From CAZJRB01 sp964547995 (lineage in GTDB: Bacteria; Planctomycetota; Planctomycetia; Pirellulales; Thermoguttaceae): a stretch of DNA of 64,000 nt. The stretch spans positions 41,194 through 105,193 of the forward strand of contig CAZJRB010000011.1 of assembly GCA_964547995.1 (NCBI GenBank), in the 5' to 3' direction. Positions within the stretch are counted from its first letter, which is position 1. Each line of letters opens with the position of its first letter. Below the pieces are notes generated by a model. It was not told the DNA's origin. It did not search any database and was given only the letters and a program-made list of their open reading frames with translations. Positions 16,425-25,268 of this stretch are shown here, piece by piece. Both the position numbers and the translations under genes were made by a program.

Positions 16425-16809
16425 GGGATGGCAGGTCGGCGAGTGGAAACAGGTGCTCTTGGCAATAGCATATCCCCATCCGGGGGGAAGATCAACGGCC
16501 CCTCCGCCAGCTCCTGCTTCGTGATAGTGGCCGACCCGGCCGGCGAAAGATGATCTTGCCTCTAGGGGAAGGGACGGGTAAACTCGCCGGCCCTGTAACT
16601 CTTCTCGCGTCTTGTCAGGTTCCGGCACCGCGTTCCGCGGGTCGAAGCCGCCCCCACCCAGTGTGGGGTGTCATTACACAACCTCCTGCTAAACAACAAC
16701 TTAGGAACATCGCCGCAATAAAGAAGGCATTTTCCTTGCAATAATTCGTGGGGCTTTTAGAATGGAATAAGGGTCCCAACTCCCCTTGTTAATGGATTGA
16801 GAGTCGGCT
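16425..16809. other. Intergenic region between divergent genes (385 bp)
   Basis: This gap separates the minus-strand permease from the plus-strand HTH/OmpA cluster. It holds a small perfect hairpin CCCCAC/GTGGGG (16652-16668) and a promoter for the plus-strand genes. No open frame with coding character was seen. Confidence 0.6.
16736..16763 (+). promoter_or_regulatory. Sigma-70-like promoter of the four-gene HTH/OmpA/protease cluster
   Basis: -35 TTGCAA (16736-16741), a 16-bp spacer and -10 TAGAAT (16758-16763). Transcription would start near 16770, about 40 nt before the first ATG at 16810. No second convincing promoter was seen between the four genes. Confidence 0.5.
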
Positions 16810-17157
16810 ATGAAAGCTATCATGTTGGGGGCCTTTGCAACCGCAGGGCTAGTGATCGTGGTGTTCGGCACGTGGGGTGATCGTAGCGAACTGTTCGCTC
16901 AGCGGTCGGAACCTTCGCACCAAACCGGAACGGGCGGCGATTTGATCGTCGTCTCCACTCCGGTGGGTGAGAAGAGCCAAATCCTCACCGTAATCGATCC
17001 CAAGTTGCAGGCAATGTGTGTGTATTCCATTGATCTGCAAACCGGGAAGATCGCGCTTCGCAGCGTTCGCAACATTCGCTGGGACCTGCAAATGCTCTAT
17101 CTAAACAACGAGAGTCCTTTGCCGCAGGAAATTCGGACGCTGCTCGAACAAAGGTGA
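16810..17157 (+). CDS. Small membrane-anchored hypothetical protein, planctomycete-conserved type
   Basis: 115 residues. An N-terminal signal anchor (MKAIMLGAFATAGLVIVVFG) is followed by a low-complexity linker and a compact beta domain (DLIVVSTPVGEKSQILTVIDPKLQAMCVYSIDLQTGKIALRSVRNI, then WDLQMLYLN). The beta part looks like a single propeller-blade-like unit of the 'ltviDp...l.vYsid..tGki.l' kind. I recognise the type as a short conserved planctomycete protein but know no function. It is followed after 6 nt by the HTH/TM gene, so the two are almost certainly co-transcribed, and it may be a partner of that protein on the periplasmic side. Confidence 0.7.
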   Translation: MKAIMLGAFATAGLVIVVFGTWGDRSELFAQRSEPSHQTGTGGDLIVVSTPVGEKSQILTVIDPKLQAMCVYSIDLQTGKIALRSVRNIRWDLQMLYLNNESPLPQEIRTLLEQR

Positions 17158-17163
17158 AATGTC

Positions 17164-18333
17164 ATGCCGCAGAAATACTATAACGTCGCGGAAGCCGCCA
17201 AGATACTCGGGCTCTCCGAGGGCGACATCAAGCAGATGCTTGAGAGCAACGAGTTGCACGGCTATCGCGACGGGGCCGATTGGAAGTTCAAGTCGGAAGA
17301 CATCGAGAAACTCGCCGGCTCCGGGTTGAACCTGCTCGGCGAGGATGGAGAAGACCTCTTGATGGTCGATCCCGACGCAGCCGGCTCTCCCGACACCAAG
17401 GAGGGCGCCGTCATCGGCGGCGGGGGGCAAGAAGACGATCCGCTGGCCGATAGCTATGTCCAATTGGGGGAAAGTGCCCTCCAGTCCGATGCGCCGGATA
17501 CGGGTCCCGATGCCGGGCCTCAGAAAGACAAGGTGGATACCGCCGTTTCGCAGTTCGAGGAACTGGACTTGACGTTGGACGAAGATCTCACGCTGGAAGA
17601 CAGCACCGGCGGGGTCACCGACGAACAATCGACCATCGACCTCAGCGGCAGCGATCTCGACGACGATGACCTCGTGCTCGGCGGCAGCAGCGGCGGCGGG
17701 AGCGACATCTCCATCGGAGGCGATAGCGGGATTTCGCTGGTCGACCCCATCGACAGCGGATTGTCGCTGGAGGAGCCGCTGAGCCTCAGCAGCACCAGCG
17801 GCGACAGCCTCGAATCGCTCGAGTTGGGTGAGGACGACATGATCTCGTTGGGCACCAGCGACGCCGGCGAGGATGCGCCAACCGAATTGAAAACCGATGA
17901 TGACTTCCTCCTGACACCGCTTGAAGACGCCGGCGACGAAGATTCCGAGAGCGGATCGCAGGTCATTGCGCTGGATACCGACGGGGACGAAGGCGCAACC
18001 ATGATTGCGGATGAGGAGGCCGGCGGCGTGGCCGCCATGCTGGACGAGGACCTCAGCGACCAGCCGGCGGGGATGGGTATGGGAATTGCCGGCCTCGAAC
18101 AGCCGGCCGGGTTCGTCGAAGGCGCCCCGCTGACTCAGCCAGAGGCCGTCCTGCCGGAAATGCCCTATTCGATCTGGAACGTCCTGAGCCTTGCGCTGTG
18201 CGTCATATTCCTCGCCCTGAGCGGAATGTTCATGTACGACCTCTTGCGGAACATGTGGAGCTGGGATGCCCCCTACGAAGTCAATAGTTCGATGATGGAT
18301 AACGTTCTCAGTTGGTTCGAGGGCGAACAGTAG
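17164..18333 (+). CDS. Membrane-tethered HTH (excisionase/MerR-type) protein with acidic linker
   Basis: 389 residues in three parts. Residues 1-55 are a MerR/excisionase-type HTH (YYNVAEAAKILGLSEGDIKQMLESNELHGYRDGADWKFKSEDIEKL), predicted to bind DNA. Residues ~60-330 are a long acidic Asp/Ser/Gly-rich linker with repeated LDL/LEE/DDD clusters and likely little fold. At ~336-359 there is one transmembrane helix (SIWNVLSLALCVIFLALSGMFMYDLL), leaving ~30 residues outside. The N-terminus would be cytoplasmic. The arrangement resembles membrane-bound transcription factors that are released by proteolysis, and a polytopic HEAGH protein is encoded 0.9 kb downstream. DNA binding and release are inference. 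Confidence 0.75.
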   Translation: MPQKYYNVAEAAKILGLSEGDIKQMLESNELHGYRDGADWKFKSEDIEKLAGSGLNLLGEDGEDLLMVDPDAAGSPDTKEGAVIGGGGQEDDPLADSYVQLGESALQSDAPDTGPDAGPQKDKVDTAVSQFEELDLTLDEDLTLEDSTGGVTDEQSTIDLSGSDLDDDDLVLGGSSGGGSDISIGGDSGISLVDPIDSGLSLEEPLSLSSTSGDSLESLELGEDDMISLGTSDAGEDAPTELKTDDDFLLTPLEDAGDEDSESGSQVIALDTDGDEGATMIADEEAGGVAAMLDEDLSDQPAGMGMGIAGLEQPAGFVEGAPLTQPEAVLPEMPYSIWNVLSLALCVIFLALSGMFMYDLLRNMWSWDAPYEVNSSMMDNVLSWFEGEQ

Positions 18334-18410
18334 CGTGCCTCCCGGCCGCGCGCGACCGCGTATCAACAACCTGCCTTGTCACATGCCCCGGATTCGAAAG
18401 GAGTCGAATC

Positions 18411-19226
18411 ATGAAGGCGATCCGAGTATCCTGCACTCTCCTGGCAGTCCTTGCCGCCGGGTCCGGTTGCTCGCTTGTCCCCAAGAACCGCCTCAACAGC
18501 GCCGAAGCCCAAAGCCGCTCGCTTGGCGAGCAAAACCGGGCACTGGCGGCTCAGCTCGAAAATCTCAATATCCATACCCGAAACGTCGAAGACAAGCTGA
18601 TCCGGGCCGAGGAAGAGCTGGCAGTGCTCGAAGAGGAAATCGGCTTGGATTCCAACCAGCTTGCAGACTACCGACGCGAGCGAAAGCAGTTGCACGAGCA
18701 GATGCACGGCATCACGGCAGGTTGCGCCGGACTCCCTGATGAAATCGGCCGTCAACTCGCAGACCTGTCCGAGAAATATGCGTGCCTGCACTTCGACCCC
18801 GTCACCGGAATAAGCAAGCTCGATACGGATATCCTCTTCGACAGCGGCAGCGCGAAACTCAAGCCGGGGGCCGAAAAGGTGCTCGGCGAGTTGGCCCGAA
18901 TACTCAACGGCACCGGGGCACGGGACCTGAAGGTCCTGGTGGTCGGGCATACCGACAATCAGAAGATCATCAAGAAAACTGCGCAAGAAAAGTACGCCAA
19001 TAACTTCCATCTCAGCACCGCCAGGGCAAATGCCGTGGCCGATCTGATGCGCCGGCAGGGTGTGAAGCAACAACGGTTGGGAGTTGCCGGTTTCGGCCCG
19101 CACCAGCCGATTGCGCCCAATGTCACTTCCAAAGACCGCCAGAAGAACCGCCGGGTGGAAATCTTCGTCATGGCCCCGGACGTCCCGGTCGTAGGTTGGA
19201 CCGATTCGATCCCGAGTGTCTATTGA
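18411..19226 (+). CDS. OmpA-family (Pal-like) peptidoglycan-binding lipoprotein
   Basis: 271 residues from ATG 18411, which has AAAGGAG eight nt upstream. The export signal MKAIRVSCTLLAVLAAGSGCS ends at a cysteine in a somewhat atypical lipobox. A coiled-coil follows (NSAEAQSRSLGEQNRALAAQLENLNIH...AEEELAVLEEEI). The C-terminal OmpA domain spans ~120-255, with DILFDSGSAKLKPGAEKVL, VVGHTDNQ, NFHLSTARANAV, GFGPHQPIAPN and NRRVEIF. This domain binds diaminopimelate of peptidoglycan, so the protein links outer membrane to cell wall. It sits between the tethered HTH gene and the HEAGH protein gene and could be the envelope sensor of that set; this is inferred from order only. Confidence 0.85.
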   Translation: MKAIRVSCTLLAVLAAGSGCSLVPKNRLNSAEAQSRSLGEQNRALAAQLENLNIHTRNVEDKLIRAEEELAVLEEEIGLDSNQLADYRRERKQLHEQMHGITAGCAGLPDEIGRQLADLSEKYACLHFDPVTGISKLDTDILFDSGSAKLKPGAEKVLGELARILNGTGARDLKVLVVGHTDNQKIIKKTAQEKYANNFHLSTARANAVADLMRRQGVKQQRLGVAGFGPHQPIAPNVTSKDRQKNRRVEIFVMAPDVPVVGWTDSIPSVY

Positions 19227-19281
19227 ATGCCCTTGCCAAGACCGTCAGCGTCTTCGCACCCTTCGACAAGTTCGCTGACCC

Positions 19282-20121
19282 ATGACTAATCCAAACCAAC
19301 CCCCCGAGGACGAATACCGGCTGGCGGCCGGAAAGCCGGGATCGGCGCCGGAAGCTGTGCGCCCGATCATGGTCCCGGAAGAGTCGCCCGCGCACGCCGA
19401 GCCGCGGATCCTCGGGATGCCGGAGTGGGTGTTCTATCTGCTCGCCGGGTTGGCGCTCTCGCCGGTCTTCACGCTGACACCCTATCTGCGGATCGTCGGC
19501 TGGGTGCTCTCGGCCGTCGTCCACGAAGCGGGGCACACGCTGTTTGCGTGGAGCGTAGGATGCCCGGCCCTCCCGGCGCTGAGCTTGCAGGGACACGGTG
19601 CGGCGACGATCCATTACACGCAGAGCCGCGTATTCTGCTTCATGGTCTGGGCCGCCCTGGGCTGGCTGGCCTGGTACGTCTTTCGGAACACGCCGGACAA
19701 ACGTCTGAGGACGCTGATGGTCGTGCTGATGATCGCCTACCCGTTCCTCGCTTTCAACACAACCTTCCGGCAAATGGGCCATCTGCTCTCGGGACACCTC
19801 GGCGAATTGCTCGTCGCCGGCATTTTTCTGTGGAGGGCACGCACCGGGTTGTTCACCGATAACGAACTCGAACGATTGCTCTACGCGTGCGTCGGCTGGT
19901 ATCTGGTCTTCAGTAATGCATTTCTGTGCTTTGGCATTGCATTCGTCCCCGCGATTCGCTCCTGGTATTTTTCGCACGGCTCCTACGGGCTGACGAACGA
20001 TTATGTCCGCGCAGCCAAAATTGTCCTGCACGTGAACATCAGATGGATCGTCTTGCCGATGATGCTCGTGGCGATCGGCACCGGTCCCCTGGCCATCTGG
20101 CTCGGACGCGGGCAGGACTAG
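19282..20121 (+). CDS. Polytopic membrane protein with intramembrane HEAGH motif (putative M50-like protease)
   Basis: 279 residues. A soluble N-terminus of ~45 residues is followed by about six membrane helices. The first pair ends with IVGWVLSAVVHEAGHTLFAWSVG, placing H81-E82-x-x-H85 in or next to a membrane helix, as in site-2 proteases. A later helix carries RQMGHLLSGHLGELLVAG, which has additional His/Glu candidates, but the classical NPDG/LDG second motif of RseP/S2P was not found. It could therefore be a divergent intramembrane protease or another metal-dependent membrane enzyme. It is the last gene of the plus-strand cluster, downstream of a tethered HTH protein that would be a natural substrate. 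Confidence 0.65.
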   Translation: MTNPNQPPEDEYRLAAGKPGSAPEAVRPIMVPEESPAHAEPRILGMPEWVFYLLAGLALSPVFTLTPYLRIVGWVLSAVVHEAGHTLFAWSVGCPALPALSLQGHGAATIHYTQSRVFCFMVWAALGWLAWYVFRNTPDKRLRTLMVVLMIAYPFLAFNTTFRQMGHLLSGHLGELLVAGIFLWRARTGLFTDNELERLLYACVGWYLVFSNAFLCFGIAFVPAIRSWYFSHGSYGLTNDYVRAAKIVLHVNIRWIVLPMMLVAIGTGPLAIWLGRGQD

Positions 20122-20239
20122 GGCTTTGCCAGATTTTGATCCGAGTCGACGCACACGAAGATAACGTCTTCTCGCTGGTCGCAAAGCCGCTTGGCGCCGG
20201 AAACCGGTATCGGCCGCGCTACGGGAAGAAGGCCCTCTT

Positions 20240-22063
20240 TCAGGAGCCGTGACTCTCCAGGTGAACCATCAGGACCGCCAGATCGGCCGGAGTAATGCCG
20301 CTGATCCGGCCCGCCTGGGCCAAGTCCCGCGGCCGGATCCTTGCAAGCTGCTCCCGGGCCTCCGCTCGCAAGTGACGGACCAACCGGAAGTCCATGTCCG
20401 GGGGAAGACGCCGGGCGGCCAGCCGCCGCTGCCGGGCAATCTCGACCTCCTGCCGCCCAATGTATCCGGCGTACTTCGCGTCCCAGGTGACCCCCTCGGC
20501 CACTTTCCGCGAGACCTCGCCCAATCCCGGTAGCCGCTTGACGATGTCCCGCCAGGTCGTCTCCGGACGGCGGAGCAACTTCGCCAGCGTGACCTGACCC
20601 GACCGGGTCCTTTCGAGCAGTTCGGCAATCCGGGCAATCTCCGACTGTTTCCGCTGAAAGCGTTGCCAGCGGTGCTCGCCGACCAGCCCGAGCCGGCGGC
20701 CGACGGGCGTCAGCCGGCGGTCGGCGTTGTCGTGCCGCAACAGCAGACGATACTCTGCACGGCTCGTGAACATCCGGTACGGCTCGTCGACGCCCCGGGT
20801 GACCAGGTCGTCGATCATTACGCCGATGTACGCTTCATCCCGGCCGAGCACCAGCGGCTCCTTGCCCGCAAGCGACAAGGCCGCGTTGACCCCGGCCACC
20901 AGTCCCTGCCCGCCTGCCTCTTCATAGCCGGTCGTTCCGTTGACCTGCCCGGCAAGGTAGAGCCCCGCGATCCGCTTTGTCTCGAGCGACGGATCAAGCT
21001 GTTCGGGCGGGAGATAATCGTACTCGATCGCGTAGCCGTATCGCAGGATTTCGGCGTTCTCCAACCCGGCGGTCTGCCGGACCATCACGCATTGCACGTC
21101 GCGCGGCAGGCTCGTTGCCATGCCGTTGACGTAGACCTCGTCCGTGTGCCGTCCTTCCGGTTCCAGGAACAACTGGTGCCGGTCCTTGCCGGCGAACCGC
21201 ACGATCTTCGTCTCGATCGAAGGGCAATATCGCGGCCCCGTCGATTGAATCTGGCCCGTGTACATCGGCGCGCGGTCCAGGTTCGCCCGGATCAGCTCGT
21301 GAATGTCCGGGTTCGTGTAGGTGATCCAGCAAGGGAGCTGCTCGCAGTCGATCTCGTCGTTGAGAAAGGAGAACGGCTGCGGCCGCTCGTCGCCCGGCTG
21401 GCGTTCCGTCTTGTCGTAGTCGATAGTTCGCCCGTCGAGCCGCGGCGGCGTGCCTGTCTTGAACCGTGCGAGCCGAAAACCGAGTCGCCCGAGCGATTGG
21501 CTGATGCCCGCGCTGGTCGGCTCGCCGATCCGGCCGCCGGGCGAGGTCTGTTGGCCGACGTGCAAAAGCCCCTGCATGAACGTGCCGGTGCAGAGCACGG
21601 CGGCCCTGGCACGATAGACGGTCCCGCTATCGGTGCGAACCCCGGCGATCCGCGGCCGCATAGCCGTTTCCTCAACGAGCAACTCAGTCACGTTCTCTTC
21701 TCGCAAATCCAGTGATGGCTTCTCCTCGACGATCCGCCGGACCTCGCGCTGATAGTCGGCCTTATCCGCCTGGGCACGCGGCCCGTGCATCGCGGGCCCC
21801 TTGCGTCGGTTGAGCATCCGGAACTGGATCCCGGTGGCGTCGATCGCCCTCCCCATGGCCCCGCCGAGCGCGTCGATCTCGCGAACGATCTGCCCCTTGG
21901 CCACGCCGCCGATCGCCGGATTACAGCTCATTTGCGCGACTGTATCGAGATTCGACGTCAGAAGCGCAGTCCTCACCCCCATCCGCGCAGCCGCCAACCC
22001 TGCTTCCGTCCCGGCATGTCCGGCGCCAATCACAAGGATGTCGTAGTCGTGCGATGCATTCAT
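20240..22063 (-). CDS. mnmG: tRNA uridine-5-carboxymethylaminomethyl modification enzyme MnmG (GidA)
   Basis: 607 residues, near the family norm. With MnmE it installs the cmnm5 group at the wobble uridine of several tRNAs, using FAD, NADH, folate and glycine. Visible signatures are the FAD-binding DILVIGAGHAGTEAGLAAARMG, CNPAIGGVAKGQIVREIDALGG and RRKGPAMHGPRAQADK, then GTFMQGLLHVG and RFKTGTPPRLDGR, and the C-terminal NGTTGYEEAGGQGLVAGVNAAL. The tail TWRDIVKRLPGL through GYIGRQ is the MnmE-interacting helical domain. The start at 22061-22063 gives MNASHDYDILV. It converges on the HEAGH protein gene across 118 bp. MnmE is not in the window. Confidence 0.97.
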   Translation of the reverse strand: MNASHDYDILVIGAGHAGTEAGLAAARMGVRTALLTSNLDTVAQMSCNPAIGGVAKGQIVREIDALGGAMGRAIDATGIQFRMLNRRKGPAMHGPRAQADKADYQREVRRIVEEKPSLDLREENVTELLVEETAMRPRIAGVRTDSGTVYRARAAVLCTGTFMQGLLHVGQQTSPGGRIGEPTSAGISQSLGRLGFRLARFKTGTPPRLDGRTIDYDKTERQPGDERPQPFSFLNDEIDCEQLPCWITYTNPDIHELIRANLDRAPMYTGQIQSTGPRYCPSIETKIVRFAGKDRHQLFLEPEGRHTDEVYVNGMATSLPRDVQCVMVRQTAGLENAEILRYGYAIEYDYLPPEQLDPSLETKRIAGLYLAGQVNGTTGYEEAGGQGLVAGVNAALSLAGKEPLVLGRDEAYIGVMIDDLVTRGVDEPYRMFTSRAEYRLLLRHDNADRRLTPVGRRLGLVGEHRWQRFQRKQSEIARIAELLERTRSGQVTLAKLLRRPETTWRDIVKRLPGLGEVSRKVAEGVTWDAKYAGYIGRQEVEIARQRRLAARRLPPDMDFRLVRHLRAEAREQLARIRPRDLAQAGRISGITPADLAVLMVHLESHGS

Positions 22064-22097
22064 GCATCCATGATAGAACTACGGGCGGTTCCGCGGT

Positions 22098-22139
22098 AGT
22101 GGGTGGTGAGTAGTGGATGGTGAGTAGTGGATGGTGAAA
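22098..22139. repeat. Three 14-bp tandem repeat units
   Basis: AGTGGGTGGTGAGT, AGTGGATGGTGAGT and AGTGGATGGTGAAA follow one another directly upstream of mnmG (minus strand). Confidence 0.85.
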
Positions 22140-22232
22140 AGCCCCGGCACTGCGTGCCGGGGGTCTTGGGGGCGGAGAAACCGCGGCGAGTCCCAATCCT
22201 CGCCGGGGCCGCCGACTTGCTACAATCCGTTC

Positions 22233-22320
22233 ATGACCGAAACCGCACCGGAACCGAAACCCAAACGTCGCTGGCCCCCCTTGATCTGGTGGCGAGTTAA
22301 TCATTTGGGCCACTGCTGAC
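22233..22320 (+). pseudogene. 5' remnant of a gene truncated at a palindromic repeat
   Basis: ATG 22233 opens a 28-residue frame: basic and proline-rich (MTETAPEPKPKRRWPPL), then IWWRVNH, ending in the type C palindrome at TGA 22318-22320. A -10-like TACAAT (22221-22226) lies 6 nt before the ATG. The beginning resembles the cytoplasmic start of planctomycete membrane proteins, which normally continue into a TM helix; here the continuation is lost. A genuine 28-residue peptide cannot be excluded. Confidence 0.4.
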
Positions 22321-22333
22321 TAGTCCAGCAGTG
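22311..22333. repeat. Palindromic repeat, type C (CACTGCTG stem), copy C1
   Basis: Arms CACTGCTG (22311-22318) and CAGCAGTG (22326-22333) around ACTAGTC. It lies 106 nt left of the C2/C3 pair. Confidence 0.8.
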
Positions 22334-22431
22334 CCAACGGTTTACGACACGGACAACCCCACAAGGCGATCGCCCGATCGCATTCGGCCGCCGCCCCTTC
22401 GTGGCTCGGCCGATTCCCCGAACGATTCGCG

Positions 22432-22510
<79 letters not shown>

Positions 22511-22831
22511 GCCGAAGAGCAAAAAGACGAGCAGAACACAGATATATCTTGCCATTCCAGTGTTCCCGATCTGGCGTCTTACCACAGTTTTCTTCTCGAT
22601 CATCGTCTGTCTCCTGCTAAATGGCCGATCGCGATAATCGGGCGCTCGGGTTCGGACGCTGACAGTGAATCTGAAATCAGTAAGACCGCCGCACAGTAAA
22701 CGAGTCCGAGTCTTTTCAACTGGTTATCCTCCATCCTTTTTGTGTTGAACGGCTAGGTTAGGAGGTGGTCGTGCAAATTGAGACGAACGGTTACGTTGCA
22801 GACAGAACCCCGAAGACCTGTTTGGCTCCAG

Positions 22832-25243
22832 TTAGCGCAATAGCAGATCCTTCAGATCGTACCGTCGTTCCTTCTCCGTCTCCAACTCAGCATCAACTCC
22901 TTTATACCGCACCTCGCATTTGCCGCCGCGCTTGGAAAGCAGGGACGCGGATACCAGTTTGGCGTCTTTCCACTCCATGTCGATTTCATATCCGCCCCTG
23001 GCACAGATGCCCCGGACCGAACCGTCCGGCCACTCTTCCGGCAGACAGGGCAGCAGCTCAATATGGCCGGCATGACTCTGGATGAGCATCTCGGCGACAC
23101 CCGCGGTGAAACCCATATTCCCGTCAATCTGAAATCCGCCGCACCGGACGAGCATGTTGGGATGGATGGAACGGCCCAGCTTGAAGAGCAGGCACATGTT
23201 GTCGATTGCCTCTTTGCTGCGGCGGAGCCGGGCATTGAACGACATGTCCCAGGCCGGGGTCCAGGGCGGGCCGCCCATGCCTCTCTTGTCCAGTGCCTTT
23301 GCCGCGGCCTTGGCCCACTCCGGCGTCTGTTCGACGGTAATCTGCCGGCCCGGATACAGTGCAACAAGATGTGATCTGTGCCGATGCCCACGACCGCCGA
23401 CATACGTCTCCTTGGCCCATTCCAGAATGGCCCCGTCGCGGCTGCTTACCTGCGGACCAAGCAGCCGCTTGCGGGACTCGCGTACGCGCTTGACATAGTC
23501 GTCTTCGATTCCAAGCACTTCGGCGGCCTCGAGAATCTCGGTGAACAGTTCCCACACGCATTGCTGATCGAAGGACGTTCCCATGGAAAGCCCGGCGCTC
23601 TGTCCCCCCTCAACCGCAAAGGAAGTCTCGGGCGAGGTGCCCGGACCGCTCACAAGCTTTCCGGTTTCCGGATCGGGCACAAGCCATTCGAGCCAGAATT
23701 CGCCGGTCTCGCGGAACATCGGCCAGACACGGCGCAGGTACCGCTTGTCCTGCGTGAACGCATAATGTTCCCACAGCGTCTGCATCAGCCAGGCCGAACA
23801 TGCAGGAACGTACCCGTAACGCGGGTGTGCCCTGGGCGCAGTATAACCGTGCGGGTTCGTAACGATATGGCATACCCAGCCCTTGCTCACGCCATGGGAA
23901 CGTTTTGCGGTCAATCGGCCGAACGGTATCGTCCACTCGACAAGATCGGCCACCGGCAGCGCGCACTCGGCCATGTTGCACGGTCCGGCTGCCCAGTAAG
24001 CCATCTGGACGTTGAGGTCCAGGTGATAATCGCCGTTCCACATCGGATTGAAGCTCTGTATCCAGAGCCCCTGGAGATTTGCCGGCTGCGAACCGGGCCT
24101 CGAGCTGGAGATGAGCAGATAACGCCCATACTGAAACATCAGTTCCTGCAGGTCGGGGTCTCCGTCACGGGTGAAGTTCTTCAGACGCGCGTCGGTCGGC
24201 TGATCCGCAACCGCATCGGCGCTCTTGCCGAGGTCTATCTTCATGCGGCCGAAAAGCTTCCTGTGCGATTGGATATGGTCCTTGCGGAGATCCGCGTAAG
24301 GTTTTTTCGATGCCGCTTCAATCTGTTTTGCCGAAATCTCTTCGTATGGCTTACCGCGAAAGGTCGGCAGCTTCGGCAGATAGTCCGTGGCACAGGCCGT
24401 AAGGAGCGTTACCGCATCGGCGCCCTCGACATGCAGTTCGTTGTCTTTTGTGTATACCTTGCCGCCTTCCGCAATCGCCTTGACCCGCGCTATGAACTGC
24501 ATGGTGTTTCCGCCGGCCGCCTCTCTTTTCATGACAAGGGAATCCGCGCCGTCGGCCACGGTTTTCTCGCCCGAGCCCCTTGTTAGCTTTGCGACGAAGC
24601 TGATGCTGCCACGCTTGTCCGCGTCGAGGCGCGAGACAATCACCTGGTCGGGGTGGCTGGAAAAGAATTCTCTTGTGAATGTCACGCCGTCACGAAGGTA
24701 CCGGACCCGCACCATGGCATCCTCAAGGTCCAGTTCATGGCGGTAATTTTTGACCGACGACTTCTCGGCAAAATGCAGATCGAGCAGGCCCAGCAGTTGC
24801 GAGCAGCCAATGCCTGTGCCGCCGCTCCCTCCGATTCTCAAGGCATTCCACACCTCGGACTGGCCGTCGGCGACCTTGTCTTCGAACATCAGCTTGCGCG
24901 CCTTGTCAATGCTTGCGGCAACGCGTTTTACGGTTTCCTTGTCTACGTCTTCCAGGCTGCCTGGCCCACCGGCCCACAACGAATCCTCGTTCAACCAGAG
25001 CCGTTCGACGGAGGCGCCGCCCATCAGCATGGCGCCGATTCGGCCGTTGCCCACCGGCAGGGCTGAATAGTAATCCCCGGCCGGACGCTCGTACCACAGC
25101 ACCAGCGGTTTGTCGGGTCTTTGCGTTTTTCCCGAAAACTCGTCCGCCACCTCGGGCATGGGCGTCGGTTTCGGCCCTCTGCGGGCCTCGGCAAGAGACT
25201 GTCCAAGACACGTCAGCAAGACCGCAGCAACCAAGATTCTCAT
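22832..25243 (-). CDS. Secreted GH95-family glycosidase (alpha-L-fucosidase/galactosidase type)
   Basis: 803 residues with a signal peptide (MRILVAAVLLTCLGQSLA). The N-terminal beta domain opens LVLWYERPAGDYYSALPVGNGRIGAMLMGG, the standard GH95 start. It continues with REFFSSHPDQVIVSRL, then the (alpha/alpha)6 barrel with LQGLWIQSFNPMWNGDYHLDLNVQMAYW, and GRGHRHRSHLVALYPG near the end of the barrel. The C-terminus GHIELLPCLPEEWPDGSVRGICARGGYEIDMEWKD is typical. GH95 enzymes invert and act on terminal alpha-1,2-L-fucose or alpha-L-galactose. It is the last gene of the 41-kb locus. The closing beta-sandwich is complete, so the protein looks intact. Confidence 0.9.
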   Translation of the reverse strand: MRILVAAVLLTCLGQSLAEARRGPKPTPMPEVADEFSGKTQRPDKPLVLWYERPAGDYYSALPVGNGRIGAMLMGGASVERLWLNEDSLWAGGPGSLEDVDKETVKRVAASIDKARKLMFEDKVADGQSEVWNALRIGGSGGTGIGCSQLLGLLDLHFAEKSSVKNYRHELDLEDAMVRVRYLRDGVTFTREFFSSHPDQVIVSRLDADKRGSISFVAKLTRGSGEKTVADGADSLVMKREAAGGNTMQFIARVKAIAEGGKVYTKDNELHVEGADAVTLLTACATDYLPKLPTFRGKPYEEISAKQIEAASKKPYADLRKDHIQSHRKLFGRMKIDLGKSADAVADQPTDARLKNFTRDGDPDLQELMFQYGRYLLISSSRPGSQPANLQGLWIQSFNPMWNGDYHLDLNVQMAYWAAGPCNMAECALPVADLVEWTIPFGRLTAKRSHGVSKGWVCHIVTNPHGYTAPRAHPRYGYVPACSAWLMQTLWEHYAFTQDKRYLRRVWPMFRETGEFWLEWLVPDPETGKLVSGPGTSPETSFAVEGGQSAGLSMGTSFDQQCVWELFTEILEAAEVLGIEDDYVKRVRESRKRLLGPQVSSRDGAILEWAKETYVGGRGHRHRSHLVALYPGRQITVEQTPEWAKAAAKALDKRGMGGPPWTPAWDMSFNARLRRSKEAIDNMCLLFKLGRSIHPNMLVRCGGFQIDGNMGFTAGVAEMLIQSHAGHIELLPCLPEEWPDGSVRGICARGGYEIDMEWKDAKLVSASLLSKRGGKCEVRYKGVDAELETEKERRYDLKDLLLR

Positions 25244-25268
25244 CGCACCGACCGTCCTTTCCTCTTCG

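Noticed and set aside
16652..16668. Hairpin CCCCAC/GTGGGG as a terminator for the permease region
   Set aside because: It lies upstream, not downstream, of both divergent genes and has no T-tract. It was noted only as a small hairpin in the intergenic region.
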